The notes: generated from the letters alone by a model not told the origin. DNA of 64,000 bases from Ectobius pallidus (GCA_964059195.1 CAXKWD010000009.1:87393432-87457431); one strand, 5' to 3'; counted from the first letter of the stretch, positions 23,334 to 35,440 are shown. Translations and numbers: made by a program.

Positions 23334-25426
23334 TTGCCTCCTGAAGTAACTTCTTGCAGTGATAGAAAACAGGCTCAACTCCGAAAGTATTGGTACGGTA
23401 GCTCTGTTTTTCTTTTTAAATAGTTAACCCTTAAATTCATAATGTAGCCTAAGTGATATACTAGTTCCATCTTAAAATTGTAAAAATGGATGGATAAGAA
23501 ATTGGATGAAAAATTATGTAAATTTCATATAAAAGTATAGAATAAGACTCAAGAAATTATCTGTGGCCCAAACATTGTGTTAACTGTTTTCCTTGTAATC
23601 CGTTTGTATATGGTATGAGAAAAAAGGTACGGGTAGACCTATATACTTTTTCGGTTTCAAACACCTTAATTGCCACCTGCAGCAATTAATGTTTCTAATC
23701 TTTTAGTTGATTTGGAAGTTTTACATTTTCCAGTAAAAAAATCAGGCTTGTAAGTTTTTTTTTCAGAACTGCGACAAACTCCCGCGAAATGTTTAAATAT
23801 TAGGCATATATTTTAAAAGTTAGGAAAAAATTTACAGTGATATTAAAACTGAAAATGCCCCCTGCAGAATTCCTTTCACCCTTACGAAGAAAGACTCTTT
23901 AGCCAGTAAACAACAAAACCAACCGAATGTAAGCTATCGAAATGGTATGCAGTGATGTTCCTGCTACAGAATAAAGCATTACAATTGAAATGAATCACCA
24001 CGAAATGAGTAATACAAGACAATCATCCCAATTTTTTTACGTTTGGTTTGGCTGATCTAGAATCACGCAGCATGGCTATCAGGTTTTAGTATGGGAGTTT
24101 CTTGCCGGTTTGTTTCATTGATTCTTCCACTTTACATGTGATATTCCACACATGGATACTACTGAGGAATGAGTCATGGAGGGGAGTGGGCTTTTAACGA
24201 TCCAGGTGACTCAGAGGCGCCACCAACAGGTTAGGTGTATAGTGACCCCATACTGAGACTTAACAGAAAGCAATGATTGTACTATTAAATATAATTCATT
24301 GTGTAACTGATTATTCCACCAATATACTATTAACTAATTCCATAGCGTTTTGGTTCTAGTTGTTTAAAAACGAAATAATATGCTATTTATTTCTAATTAT
24401 AATCAACAAAATTTATTGCATTACCGGTATATATAAAAAAAATCTTTGACACTTCCAGCATTCGTCATTTAGCCCTATATTAATAATTTATTAAGAGTTA
24501 AAATTATATACAAATATGTTTTACATTATACATTACATGAGTAGGCCTATTGTTTAAAATCATTCACAAACATACAGGTGTAAAATCTTTGTTTGCCTGA
24601 CATGAAGTCTGATAAAGGAAGCCTTCTTGTCCCCTGGCGTCTTATGTTAAATTGTAAAATGTACACTAGTCTTAAACGAGTGTTTGAATCAGAATAAAGC
24701 CACAACAAATAAAATCGAATTTATAATAATGACTTGTACATATTAATTCAGTGTACTTCCTCGATAGGAAGTACACCTACAAGACTTTCTGAAGGAAAGT
24801 GAATTAATTTTAGAAGACTAAAGAGTAAAAGGAAGAAGATGGAGGCAGTGTCATGGACAGTACCTAGAGTGCTGCAAAAATTATGGAATTTCCTCGAAAT
24901 TACGTAATCGTTGGTTTTTACATCTTTAAATCTAAAATTTAGCCCTAGGGACAAGTGAATAACGCTTTCGCCACCGCAAGCTGTTCACACTGTTCAAGCT
25001 AGCACACTAATTTGTGACAGTAATTTATGGATGACAACAGTCGTCTCTTATCAGGAGACGTAATATGGTTCGGATATCTTTTAAATCAGTAGGTTCTGGC
25101 CACCGGTAATGTTAGATTAATTAGTTGTGAAGTCACAACTGAAAAGACTCACAATAACTCGGCGAAATAAACAAGCCGTAGGTTAACAATATGATAAGTA
25201 ATATTAAATTAAAAATTTCATATATTCCTCCTGCTTCCTTCCCACGGGAAACTGAGGAATGAATGAATTATGATATAGGCGTTTCGTAAGATATCTACTC
25301 ATTTAGGAGTTACTCGGCCTAGCGACTACACTACAAGGGGGACCTGGAGATAGCCAGATAGGCTTACCCGGGTTCCGCATTGAAATCCTCCCAGAATGAT
25401 AACTGGTGGGATCGGGATGAGCTGTT
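23334..25426. other. No recognised gene
   Basis: About 2 kb of AT-rich sequence without recognised features. A GC-richer block with GGGGGACCTGGAGATAGCCA lies at 25335-25420, just before the hairpin. Confidence 0.4.
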
Positions 25427-25524
25427 GTGTTGGACTCAGCTTAACTCCTCTGGAATGTGGGGAAAGATAAGGGGATGTATTGGTCTTTCCCCACATTCCA
25501 GAGGAGTTAAGCTGAGTCCAACAC
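25427..25524. repeat. Perfect 41-bp-arm hairpin
   Basis: The left arm 25427-25467 (starts GTGTTGGACTCAGCTTAACT) is matched without a mismatch by the inverse right arm 25484-25524. The spacer is 16 bases (25468-25483). No outer target duplication is evident. Confidence 0.95.
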
Positions 25525-27003
25525 TATAGCATAGCCTACCGTCATAGAAGGCAACCTAGAACCAGAATATGGTCTACAGAATAAACCTCCCACTCAATTA
25601 CGTGTGAATTGCATGGCCACATAACCCCCAAACTCCAATTGCGGGTCACAGGTTCACACGTGTTTTTAAGCATAGGCCTACGTGAGAGAACACTTTTCGC
25701 GAAACTCCGGGTCGGTAGTGACATGCCAAGGATAAAAGGAAAAAGTATTCCTATAATGGTCGTGGGGGCCCTTAGATTCCAGAAGGCTGAGTCTCCCAAA
25801 TCGTTAGAAATTCGTCACATATCCACCGATTGGGCTTTACCATCGGAATTGCTTCAGTTAATGCCAAGGAAAGCGTACCACTTGGTAAAGTACAACAGCT
25901 GGTTTTGCTCGATCCCACCGGTGATGAGTTTGGAAGATTCTTGGGGTTCTGGCTATCTGTAGCTACGTGTTCCTATGGGGTTTGTAATAAGTTAACAATG
26001 AACAGATTGAGGTACTCCTAAAGAGTAGGGCAACCATGGCTTTCATTCTTTCAAGTATTCATATTATTTTTAACGAAATAGCATAAAAAAGCTTTCACTC
26101 CTGTTAATACTTAAGCCGTTTGTGTATGGAACATCTGCATAATTAAAATGCTATCCAAGTCCTTTATGAACATTTTGTAATTAGGCTATTAAACAAAGAG
26201 TAATTCAGGGCTAACGCGAACAAAAAAATTACATCAACATACGCGGATTAACATTAGTAAGAAGGCAAATTAAAATAAAGCGGTTTAATTAGTAGAAAAG
26301 AACAATAGATGGCCACTTCATTATTCACATGTATCCATGGAAACACGAGAAAGTAAGTAACGGGGTCAGTGCTCGACACGCGAAATAGCCAAGACTGTAT
26401 ACAGTAATTTCAATGCTGATAATTAAACCACGAGTACGATATCTTAAACTTAAAGCACTCATAACATCAATGTCAGTAAGAAGGGCCTACTTTACAATAA
26501 GCATTGCACTCTGTGTCAGCTTCAGTTTTCCAACTTCCATCGCATTCATCTTTCAGACTGTTATGAATCAACGCACTGGAAATGAAAACAGAGGTATGTC
26601 TGCCTATATTATAGTAGGCTATACTATCAGGCTCTTTAAGATAATACGAGTAGCAACATTCTATTATTCCACGCACAGATCGGATCAGCTTTTCATCTTT
26701 CAGATTATCAACCACCAGACTGGATACTGAAAACTATGCCAAATTTTTAGATTTTTAGATTTTTAAATCTTGAGGAGAAAAAACACACAACCGTTTACCC
26801 ATAACCTTATCTTGTACGGGTGTAATTCAGATATCAGTATTCATAAATGAAATATAATAATACATATACATTTTCTTTTCCCCATAAAAGTGTATTCCAT
26901 GCTAAAATCTTGATTAAAAAACACCTTACACCCTTAATTTTATACATTCTGGGTAACTGAATGATATTATCATCATTCATAAATAAAATATAAAATAATT
27001 ATA
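25525..27003. other. No recognised gene; GC-richer block 25600-25960
   Basis: The block 25600-25960 is GC-richer and has open frames on both strands, none recognisable. The plus reading around 25840-25930 (I-G-I-A-S-V-N-A-K-E-S-V-P) is the most protein-like, but no splice signals convince me. The rest is AT-rich. Confidence 0.35.
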
Positions 27004-27074
27004 CGAGGGACAGTCAAGAAGTTCCTGCAATTTCGTTGTAATTATTTATTTACCACAATATAGGCACACATTTA

Positions 27075-27530
27075 CTTAATTGCCTTCAAAATAGACTCCT
27101 TCAGAAAACACAGACTTTTTCCACTGCTCCTGCCATTGCTGGAAACAACGATGAAAGTCCTGTTTTGGTATCTTCCGAAGTTCAGCCTTCGTTTTGGTTT
27201 TGATGTCTTCTACATTGGCAAAACGGTTACCTTTGAGGCCCGCTGGTGCTAAATCTGGTGAATAGGGAGTTGGTAGAGGAGTGTAATCTTCGTTTCTGCG
27301 AGCCATGTTCCCACAACAAGCGATGTGTGGGAGGGAGCATTGTCGTGATGCAGTGTCCATCCTCCTTGCCATTTCGTGGGATATTTTCCTTGGATTCTCC
27401 CTCAATCATTTCAAAACCTGCTAACAGTTTGTCCAGCTGGTACAAATTCATGGTACACCTCATCTTCGTTGTCGAAAAACGCAATGAGCATCACTTCTGT
27501 TTTGGATTTGAACAAGTGTGTGTGTTCTGA
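27075..27530 (-). pseudogene. Mariner transposase, C-terminal part, broken
   Basis: The minus strand reads K-S-K-T-E-V-M-L-I-A-F-F-D-N-E, then E-F-V-P-A-G-Q-T-V, the second D region H-H-D-N-A-P-S-H-T-S, Y-S-P-D-L-A-P-A, and R-F-A-N-V-E-D-I-K followed by F-Q-Q-W. This is the mariner order, with the catalytic aspartates of F-F-D and H-H-D-N-A-P still readable. The stretch between E-F-V-P-A-G-Q-T-V and L-H-H-D is shortened. The F-F-L-F-P block expected after D-L-A-P-A is gone, and several frameshifts separate the parts. The N-terminal DNA-binding half is absent. The catalytic DDE/D enzyme cannot be made from this copy. Confidence 0.85.
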
Positions 27531-27554
27531 AGGCGATTAAGTATATGTGTACCT

Positions 27555-27908
27555 GCCGCCGTGGGTGAGTTGGGAGCGTGACTACCTTCCACCCTGGCGG
27601 CCCGGGTTCGATTCCCGGCCGGGTTGGGGATTTTTCAAGTGTTAAAGGGAACGAGAAGGACATTGGAACCAAAATGCTGCAACTGTTCAAGGAACAGATT
27701 TTGGGAAACAGTGAGGCCTAAGCAAGCAGGTGAAAGGAGCAATCGAAATACCCTGCTTGACTGTGATACCCCGGCAAAAATATCCAGGGAAGACTTTGGG
27801 AAAAGAAGCCAACAAGAGCTTCTCCACCAAAGGCTCAGTACAAAAAGCCTCTTAAGCTGACGTGCGGGAGGTCTCTAAAAACTCTCTTCAAGGCCCCCGT
27901 AAAAAAAA
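27555..27908 (+). mobile_element. Complete tRNA-derived SINE nested in the mariner
   Basis: The tRNA head starts GCCGCCGTGGGTGAGTTGGG, contains box A (TGGGTGAGTTGGGAGC) and has a perfect box B (GGGTTCGATTCCCGG). An anonymous body of about 270 bases follows, ending in CCCCCGT and eight A residues. The target duplication gtgtacct is present at 27547-27554 and 27909-27916, which fixes both ends at 354 bp. Removing the SINE rejoins the inner inverted repeat of the mariner. No second copy of the body is seen in this window. A 78-codon frame (27624-27860) lies in the body and is not a gene. Confidence 0.85.
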
Positions 27909-27964
27909 GTGTACCTATATTGTGGTAATAAATAATGGCAAAATACATCGTAGAAACACGTCTA

Positions 27965-27992
27965 CATATAATATAATATAATATAATATATT
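27965..27992. repeat. (ATAAT)n pentanucleotide run
   Basis: About 28 bases of ATAAT repeats at the decayed right edge of the mariner. Confidence 0.85.
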
Positions 27993-28004
27993 ACAATTTT
28001 ATGT

Positions 28005-28150
28005 AGGCACGGTGTTTGTTTTCGAGCTATTTTGTTCACAGACACAAAGACACGATGTAGATTTTTTTAATGGTATTTTTTTGTTCTCAGGGAATTTCGA
28101 AACATAGCAGTATTTCTGGTGTCAAGAAGACATCGAATATCATGTTGAAT
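28005..28150 (+). repeat. Dispersed repeat family F, fragment
   Basis: It contains the module order TTTTCGAGCTATTTTGTTCA, CAGACACAAAGACACGAT, TTTTTTAATGGTATTTTTTT and GTTCTCAGGGAATTTCGAAA, matching the middle of the copies at 13165 and 57358. Confidence 0.55.
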
Positions 28151-29180
28151 ACAATACTGTGGTACCCACGTAACGAATACAGCCGTTAAAAAAATTAAGA
28201 CAAAGCTCGCAATGGGTCTTAGAAATTCGGAAGATGATGAATGGCGGAGCTTGAAAGTAAGTGCAGTTTTAAGTTTTTATGGTTCCCAGAAGACATTAGT
28301 CTTGTCCAAGTTCTCTTAGACAGCTGCCGAACGCTAGCCGTGTGTCTAACATTAACTAGATTATAGTATTGTAATTACTATGGAGTAAGGTATAGAGAGT
28401 GAAATGACTCATGACTCATGTTACAAGGCGAAACTTCACACCCGTATCATCACAATAATGGTTATCGCTCCCGGGTACTCGCTTCTTTCTTAGAATCACG
28501 ACAAGCTAGTTTTAAACACTTGTTCTTCTCCAGGCTACATGCTGTCTGGTTATGGACTTACGAGCTCTCTGCAGTTCCTCATCTTTAACCTTTGTTCGTT
28601 CCACGAATCTTTACGAGTATGTTTTTGTTCTTGTGTCGATGAATACAGCGCTCGTCATGTTATAACGTCCTTTTCCCCCTCTACAACTGCTGCTCACATC
28701 GTATCGCTTTTTCCCTTACAGTGACCATATTTCCGTTAGTGAAAATCGGGATACTTAATCTCCAAAACTCCTAACTCTCTTTTTCTATGCAAAAACCTGT
28801 TTGATATATTACACTAAAATCTATTTGTTGGTTTTAAGATTAATTGAATTTAGTCAATATGGTTATTTTTTTAAAGTTTCCTTAGGTTTAGTACTTAGTT
28901 ATGTCTCCTTTTGAACATACATTATTATTTTATTTCAATAATAATAATAATAATAGTAATAATAATAATAATTTTATTTTCTTGTTGAGCTTTACAGCAA
29001 TGGACAAAGTCATATTCTAAAACTAGAGAAATATACAGATAATTTTATACAATAGTTGCTTAATAAATTATACACATACTTAAAAATAGTAAGAGTCATC
29101 CGAAATTGTAAAATTGTACATGTCTCCAAATTACATAATCTGTGCAAAAATTATTGATCTTTATATTTACAGTTTATGCG
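28151..29180. other. No recognised gene; possible tiny first exon and an AAT run
   Basis: An ATG at 28212 is followed by 15 open codons (M-G-L-R-N-S-E-D-D-E-W-R-S-L-K) directly against GTAAGT, a strong donor motif, but a single motif of this size is expected by chance. (AAT)n runs lie at 28938-28972. Nothing else is recognised. Confidence 0.3.
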
Positions 29181-29188
29181 CTTAGGAC

Positions 29189-29545
29189 CAGTGCCCTATT
29201 TAAGCCTAGGCAGACTAGGCAGCTGCCTAGGGCGGCAGATTTGAAGGGGCGGTTTTTAAGCTGTTCCTGTTTTTTTAATATATTAAACATTTTATTCATA
29301 ACTCTTCAAAATAGTAAACTAATGTAACGCACAATGAAATAGAAGTTAATAACATTGACAACAATACGCACCTGTTTATTGATTTACTTATTTATTTATT
29401 ATTAATACTACTATTATTATTAACCTACTATTTCAGTTACAATAATGCTTATTGTAGGTTACTTTGTGGTACATTCATGTGGAAATAAGGGTGCGAAAAT
29501 ATTTTTCTTCGTCTAGGGGCGCTTAAGTAGCTAAATACGCCCCTG
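29189..29545. mobile_element. hAT-like non-autonomous element with perfect target duplication
   Basis: The ends are CAGTGCCCTATTTAAGCC and, inversely, CAGGGGCGTATTTAGCTAC then TTAAG. The 8-bp duplication cttaggac is identical on both sides (29181-29188 and 29546-29553). The GCCTAGGCAGACTAGGCAGC and TGCCTAGGGCGGC block just inside the left end is a GC-rich self-complementary segment known from many animal hAT elements. It is 357 bp with no coding capacity. Confidence 0.92.
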
Positions 29546-29553
29546 CTTAGGAC

Positions 29554-32026
29554 CCTATGTTTACGGACAGACAGACAACCTAGAGAGAAAGAGAAAGCAA
29601 TAGGATTCCGTACCAGCGTATCTGCGGAAACCTAAAAACAAAAGTTTTTTTTCGGTGAAATTTCATTAATTGAAACTATGACTACATACGCCGGTTCACA
29701 AATGAAAGGATATTGGTAATATTTCTGTGGAACAAATTATGAAGGGCGTATTAAAAGTTAGACAATTTTATGTTGACAGGAAACAAAATGGCAAATGAAA
29801 ACAGGGTTTGACAAGGCAGAGGAAAGTACATGTAAGTCTCGAAACAACATTCTACCCTATACAAACACTTTTTTTTATTGTAGGCCTATGCCTATATAAC
29901 TCACAATATTAGTTTAGCTTGAAAGAAAATAATTCTCCTTGAATTCTAATTCAAAGTTGCTATTTCCGAACGTTAAGTAATAATTTTCAAATGAGTCCAC
30001 TTTTCTCCATGGCAGCTTGTTTTGTGTGGTAATGATTTCTTTTAACACTGGGAATAAAATGAAATAGAACCTGGGCACAATTTAGAAGAATTAAATTTCC
30101 TCATTCCTTAATGAAGTTTACAAAACCTTTTAGAATTTTACCCTATGTTGAGAACTCCATTACAACTTCTAGAGAAAAAAATTAATGAACCGGGAAATGA
30201 ACCTGAATCCGCTGTTTGTGCAAGTGTTTGCTTCGAGGATCTATTCCAACTTCAACAACATTTTTCTAACCCTAAAAAGTCTTGACACGGTAGATTTTTA
30301 GAGAGAATAAAACTTATTTCGTTAATAGGGGTTAAGTTTATCAAGACTTCAATACACAAGAATGAAAGTTAATTATAGCGTGGTCAAAGCAAACTATGAA
30401 AAGATGTAAGATTCAGTATGTAGATTCAGATAAAATAAATCAGTCTAACTCCAACTCAGTCAGATCTTAATGTATCATGTTATTTAAACAACAAGCGATG
30501 ATTATTAATAGTATATTATGCAACGAGCCTATGATGAAATTCTTTAAAATGCGAGTATGCTTTTATGAAACGAATGGTCATCTTAGTTTCTATATAGGCA
30601 AATTGCGTACAACTGTTTTTGTTCAACCATAACCAAATGTCCAACTTTTGAGTTTTTAAAACACCTCTTAATTAATAAAGCAAAACGACTCTGTCTCGGC
30701 GATCAGCTAATAATAAGTTCGTCTTTTGCTATAGAGGGCAGGCGGTAAGGCTGCAGAGAACAGGGCTTCTTTTGGCGTTTTAGCCTCAAAGCAATGCACA
30801 CTAAAAACATGAAATGAACTCAACTGAGTATAATATTAATTTTTTTTAGTGAATGGAATTGATTTCACTTTAAAGATAGGTTATTTACTGCAGTTTGAAT
30901 TACTACTTTAAAAATTGTTCCATGTACGATATTAATGGATAGTTGGAACAGTGTTATAATGAAATTCTATACTTTAATGGATATTATCATGATACTGTTG
31001 TGTCACATATAATAAGCGTATTGTGTTACGGTCTAATAAAAACAGCTTTTATAGCAGCATTATGATAATAATCCCGTAACAAACAGAACATAATTCAGGA
31101 AGGAATAAAAGAGCATTATTTGAAGAAATACACAAGAGATGCTCATATTCCTGAAAGCTGGTTATCTACGCCGGTACACAGCCTCCTTAAACTTTGTATC
31201 TTACAAAGAACAAAAGGCCTTCCGCCTACAATTTCCGGCGTGATTTCAAGCAGGAAAGGAATGTGGGAGGCAGTACAAGTGATCCCATGCGTCCTGGTCT
31301 CGGAGCAAGTTGCCTGGGGAGTACAAAGGAGACTATATAGCATAGTATTAAATACAAGGCATTCAAATGCGTGTACTGCCATGTTATTTTACACTGAACA
31401 TCACTGAATAAATAAAAAACAGTAAATAAATTAATGGGGAGGCATTGAAACAGTTGTTAAATTATGGGGAGTTTAATTATTTAGTACATAGAACAGGAAC
31501 AAACAAGTAAAATAAGTGCACAAAAGGTTAGAGAAGCCTCAGATATATTTATACCAATAACTTGGAGTCGGTCTTGGAATAAACAATGAGGTAAATATTG
31601 GGGGATGGTTTCCATGCTTACACACTATGTTTAATCATAGAAAAAAGTTCAAAATCAGTTACTTATAGCTTCTTGTGTTCTACAAAAACCATAAAATATA
31701 ATAGTTTGTTTTGTCCTGGAAAGTGTTCTAAACGCTGGGGAAATGAGAATGAAGATGTCACTTTTCTAACCTATAAAATGGTAGTCTCTGAAAGAAAAAG
31801 GCTGTTGGAAGGCGAAAATTACGACTGGCCCCTGTAAATTCCCCCATAACTTTGTTCTAGAAGTTAAACATAAACATGTAATAATGGACAGTAAAATATA
31901 CTTAGACATCCATATGAAACATACGCCTATGTTCTGAGGGTACAAATGCGGAGATCCATCCTGTAAGAGGTACCGTAACCCTCAACGAATATGAAATATA
32001 TCGATACTAGTATTTAATTGTTGTAT
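29554..32026. other. No recognised gene; mixed-composition block 31150-31340
   Basis: About 2.5 kb of AT-rich sequence. The block 31150-31340 is GC-richer and open on both strands (frames 31120-31407 plus and 31143-31382 minus), but neither product is recognisable and no clear splice sites bound it. Confidence 0.35.
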
Positions 32027-32034
32027 ACAGAAAC

Positions 32035-32695
32035 TAGGGATGGGTCGATACCAGATATACTCGATACCGATACATGATTTTTTCCTCGATACTCGATACT
32101 TCGATACTCGCAACATTTCCAGTTTCAATACAAGGCTACATTAAAAATTAAAAGTTGAGAGAACTGTATAACACCAACTAAATTAAGTGTGCATATTTAA
32201 TGAGACAAAATTTAATATCAACAGTAGCCTATAATTATTTTTAAACTCTACATTAAAACTAAAATTAGTTTTGAAATTAGTTTTTCAGTTACAAGTTTTT
32301 CTTCAAAAATTACAATGGGGTTTGGACAGTCAGCTTGCTTGTTGGTTGTTATTGAAAAGTTTGACAGGAAACGAAACAATTAAGAATCTCTTCTGTTTGG
32401 ATTTTAAAAGTCGGAAAGTCTTTATTTATGACTAGACAAAAGTCACAGAGTGGTTTTCTCCATTTCAAGGAGAAATAGAAGTATTTACTATATTTAGTAG
32501 AAGAAATAGTAGTATTTACTATATTTAGTAGACTACTAAAAGCAGAAAGAGATAGCCTACCGCATTTCCTTAAATTGCAGAATTACCAAAGTATCGAAAA
32601 AATATCGAGCGAGTTTTCTGAAGTATCGTTCGATGCCGTTACCATGCAAGTATCGAGAGTATCAAGGTATCGAAAGTATCGAGGATCCATCCCTA
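32035..32695. mobile_element. hAT-like non-autonomous element, GATACC family, copy 2
   Basis: The ends are TAGGGATGGGTCGATACC and, inversely, TAGGGATGGATCCTCGATAC. The flanking 8-mers are acagaaac and acagacac, 7 of 8 identical. It is 661 bp against 532 bp for copy 1 (607-1138). It keeps a central stretch of about 105 bp missing from copy 1 and carries a 31-bp tandem duplication around AGAAATAGTAGTATTTACTA at about 32476-32535. TCGATACC/GTATCGA words crowd both ends. Confidence 0.9.
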
Positions 32696-32703
32696 ACAGA
32701 CAC

Positions 32704-33515
32704 ACATCTGCACAATTCAATATCTGTAATTTAAAATACTGTCTTTACATGTCCAAGATTTATAAAATATTGTAATATTGTAATAAGTTTAAATTGGTAG
32801 TGTTGATAAGTTCACACAAAAAATATTGCACTTGAAAAGGCGTTTCGGTGCTGGTTCGCCATCCTCAGGGAGTTCTATCCATCGTCAAGTAGTAGTGTAG
32901 GTGTTTTATGCATAAGTATGATTGTCATATTTGTTTCTACAAGTCGTCTCCCGAAGATATTTTTATTTTGTTTCGAACTGCAATAAATTTCCAGTAAGTC
33001 ACTCTCCTCTTCATTTATAAATGTGCTGCTGTTTAGAGAAGTAATTCTGACTTTCAGGTAAATTATTGCCTGACCTGCAAGTAAATTATTTGTCTAGACT
33101 GATTAGGCATCGCAGAGATCCTACACGCAAACAAAAACGTTAAACGGTAAATGATGGCTTTGTTTACTTGATCGGACGAGGGAGAAAGTCTGATAGCATC
33201 TTCCATAAATCCAAATGACACAGAATAAAGATTCGTTCCAGTTAAGGGAAGTTAAAAGTTTTACGGTGCCCTGCTATTAGCACAGACAACCAGACAGAAA
33301 GTAAGAGTTACATTCCCGTTCTTATGCAAAGAAGAATAAATTTAGAAAACTATTCTATGCTTGGCTGCCTTTAATGTGTTCAACGTATAAAACTTACAGG
33401 AGTTCAGAACGTCTTATTTTATCACATTAAAGTACAGTATTGATTCTATTCAGTTTCTGTGTCTCCTACGTTGTTGTAGTAAATATTTTAAATAACTTAC
33501 TACACGACAGATACT

Positions 33516-33516
<1 letters not shown>
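32704..33516. other. No recognised gene; possible retroelement end
   Basis: At 32826-32885 the words GGCGTTTCGGTGCTGGTTCG then CCATCCTCAGGG resemble a tail motif seen near retroelement ends in animals (a diagnostic of CTGAGGATGGCGAACC on the minus strand). I cannot assign it. The rest is AT-rich. Confidence 0.3.

Positions 33517-33558
<42 letters not shown>
33517..33558. repeat. (AAT)n microsatellite
   Basis: About 42 bases of AAT repeats, followed about 70 bases later by a short (TTTC)n run at 33627-33647. Confidence 0.95.
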
Positions 33559-33560
<2 letters not shown>

Positions 33561-33675
33561 TTTATCTAAGCGAATCTCTTGTGGGTATACAGTATAGGCC
33601 TACTCTCTAACTCCCTCTCTCTGTTTCTTTCTTTCTTTCTTTCTTTTTAGATATACAGTAAATACACATCCACAC

Positions 33676-33678
<3 letters not shown>

Positions 33679-33749
<71 letters not shown>
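33679..33749. repeat. Compound (AT)n(ATGT)n microsatellite
   Basis: About 36 bases of AT repeats pass directly into about nine ATGT units, a typical compound array. Confidence 0.95.
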
Positions 33750-33751
<2 letters not shown>

Positions 33752-34420
33752 GTCCGATTTCTACTTGTCTGTATATTACTCCCTCTCATTCATAAATTTA
33801 TTATTGGTTGATGGGTAGATAGTACTGTAGGCCTATTTCAAAATTTACTATTAATGTTTTCAGAAAATTGTTCTATTTGGCCACAGTACATCGTCACCAG
33901 TATGCGCCCAGGCTACTACATCATGGTCTCTCAGTAAAGATTCCCAAAAGAACTGTTCTTAGTCAGCAGCCACTATACTAATCAATTTTGGGGGATAACT
34001 ACTGTATCTTTTCCTACTATTACTGTCCTAATGGACAGATTAGTAGGCTGTACCTTTCAGGTAATGATTGATAGCTTTCCTTCGAGTTATTCTATCAATT
34101 TTGATAACTGCGGTGTTATTTTATTTTTATGTAGCTGTGATAATTGGCACTATATGGAGGTCTGCTTCTTATGTACATAGAAGGTCGCATGAAACGCCAC
34201 ATAAATTAAAAATATCGCACTAGTACTAATAAGTAGGCTAAGTTTCACGTTTTTCAGACTATCACCCAAAACGGTTAACCGTCTATGGCTGAAGGTATTA
34301 AAATAAATTCTGATTCCAAACGATGCAGGGTGCTACTTTCAAATCGCAAGACAGTACGTGTTAAATGTAGAACAACATGTACAATCTGCATTATGGAATA
34401 ATGATTATTGACGCCGAGAG
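33750..34420. other. No recognised gene
   Basis: Unique-looking AT-rich sequence without recognised features. Confidence 0.4.
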
Positions 34421-34423
34421 TTA

Positions 34424-34603
34424 AGCCAGTTATCGACCAAGTTAGCTTAGCTTAGCTCACATACTGTGGGGGATTTCATATGTAGTTGTGCCGACATAAC
34501 TACATATGAAATCCGGCACAACTACATAAGAAATCCCCCACAGTATGTGAGCTAAGCTAAGCTAACTTAGCAGCTTAGCTTAGCTCTTGGTCGACAACCG
34601 GCT
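34424..34603. mobile_element. 180-bp foldback element with TTA flanks
   Basis: Almost the whole element folds back. The left arm 34424-34493 (AGCCAGTTATCGACCAAG, an AGCTTAGCTTAGC run, CACATACTGTGGGGGATTTC, ATATGTAGTTGTGCCG) is matched by the right arm 34514-34603. The right arm carries about 20 extra bases of AGCTAAGC-type sequence. TTA lies on both sides (34421-34423 and 34604-34606), as expected for a 3-bp TWA duplication of PIF/Harbinger-type transposons, though three bases are weak evidence. Inside, 34471-34487 can instead pair perfectly (17 bp) with 34498-34514, giving a second possible hairpin. Confidence 0.7.
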
Positions 34604-34606
34604 TTA

Positions 34607-35440
34607 GACTTTTCGAATCCCTTTTACTACGAAAATGAAGCATAGGGTCTCCTGGCGTAGGCTTCATTTACCGAAGGCTAATTTAGATGCTCTTATTTTT
34701 CTTTAATGGCAGGACCCAACGCCTAAATTACTTTCTAATTTTAATTTTATCTAACATTTTTGGCTTTCAAGTTACTGAAGATTCTTTTCAAAATATCTAC
34801 AGATTCAATAATATGCCCCAGAAGACGTTATTTCCTAATGCATTATCGTTTTTGCACAAATCCTCTTGTTTCCATGGAAACTTTAAGCTATTTTGGGAAA
34901 ACCCGTAGAGAAATAGGATGGGCACCGGCAATGAGCTAGTAGTGTATTAATATGTCACATAATAAAATATCTAAGAGATCCTTGCGAAAGAATTATGATT
35001 TTAATATGGTCTTTCTTTATAGTTCGAACAAACCAATTGGCTTGACATGTTGATGCGCTCCTAAATCCCAATATTACTACACACAAACCGGCGAACTTCA
35101 GGCACTAGTGCATATGTGAACAACAAGCTCTTTTGCTACCTCGACAATACACAAGATAAATTCATTATGTAAAATACTTTGTTGCTACTTAAAAGACCTC
35201 TGATATTCCAAATTGCTCCAATTTGCAGTATGCACACAATTCCCGAATTCGCTAAGATCCAAGAAACTTTCTAAGCCAAGTAAATTACTAAGAAGTAAGC
35301 GTCAATAAGCAGACTTACTCATAAGAAACCAAGCAGAAGATTAAGGAGCACAAAGACACAGAAAATGCTATTTCTTGTTTGGTTCCAATAGAGACAATAT
35401 ATTAGAGAGAATATATTAGAGACAATAGAGACAATATTAC
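34607..35440. other. Putative intron downstream (minus strand) of the candidate exon
   Basis: No open frame resembles a known protein. Short TTAGAGA/GAGACAATA repeats lie at 35392-35437, directly beside the donor site of the candidate exon. Confidence 0.35.

Larger units (their letters stand above)
27004..27955 (-). mobile_element. Mariner-like element, internally deleted and carrying a SINE
   Basis: The left end CGAGGGACAGTCAAGAAGTT follows a TA. The subterminal sequence ATTATTTATTTACCACAATA then TAGGCACAC is matched in inverse by GTGTACCTATATTGTGGTAA then TAAATAAT at about 27909-27937, so both sides of one element are present. The outermost right end is decayed. The transposase is reduced to a broken C-terminal half (27075-27530). 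A complete SINE (27555-27908) was inserted later. Without it the element is only about 600 bp. Confidence 0.75.

Noticed and set aside
27555..27640. Functional tRNA gene
   Set aside because: Boxes A and B are good, but the acceptor stem does not close and the sequence continues into a SINE body with an A tail and target duplication.
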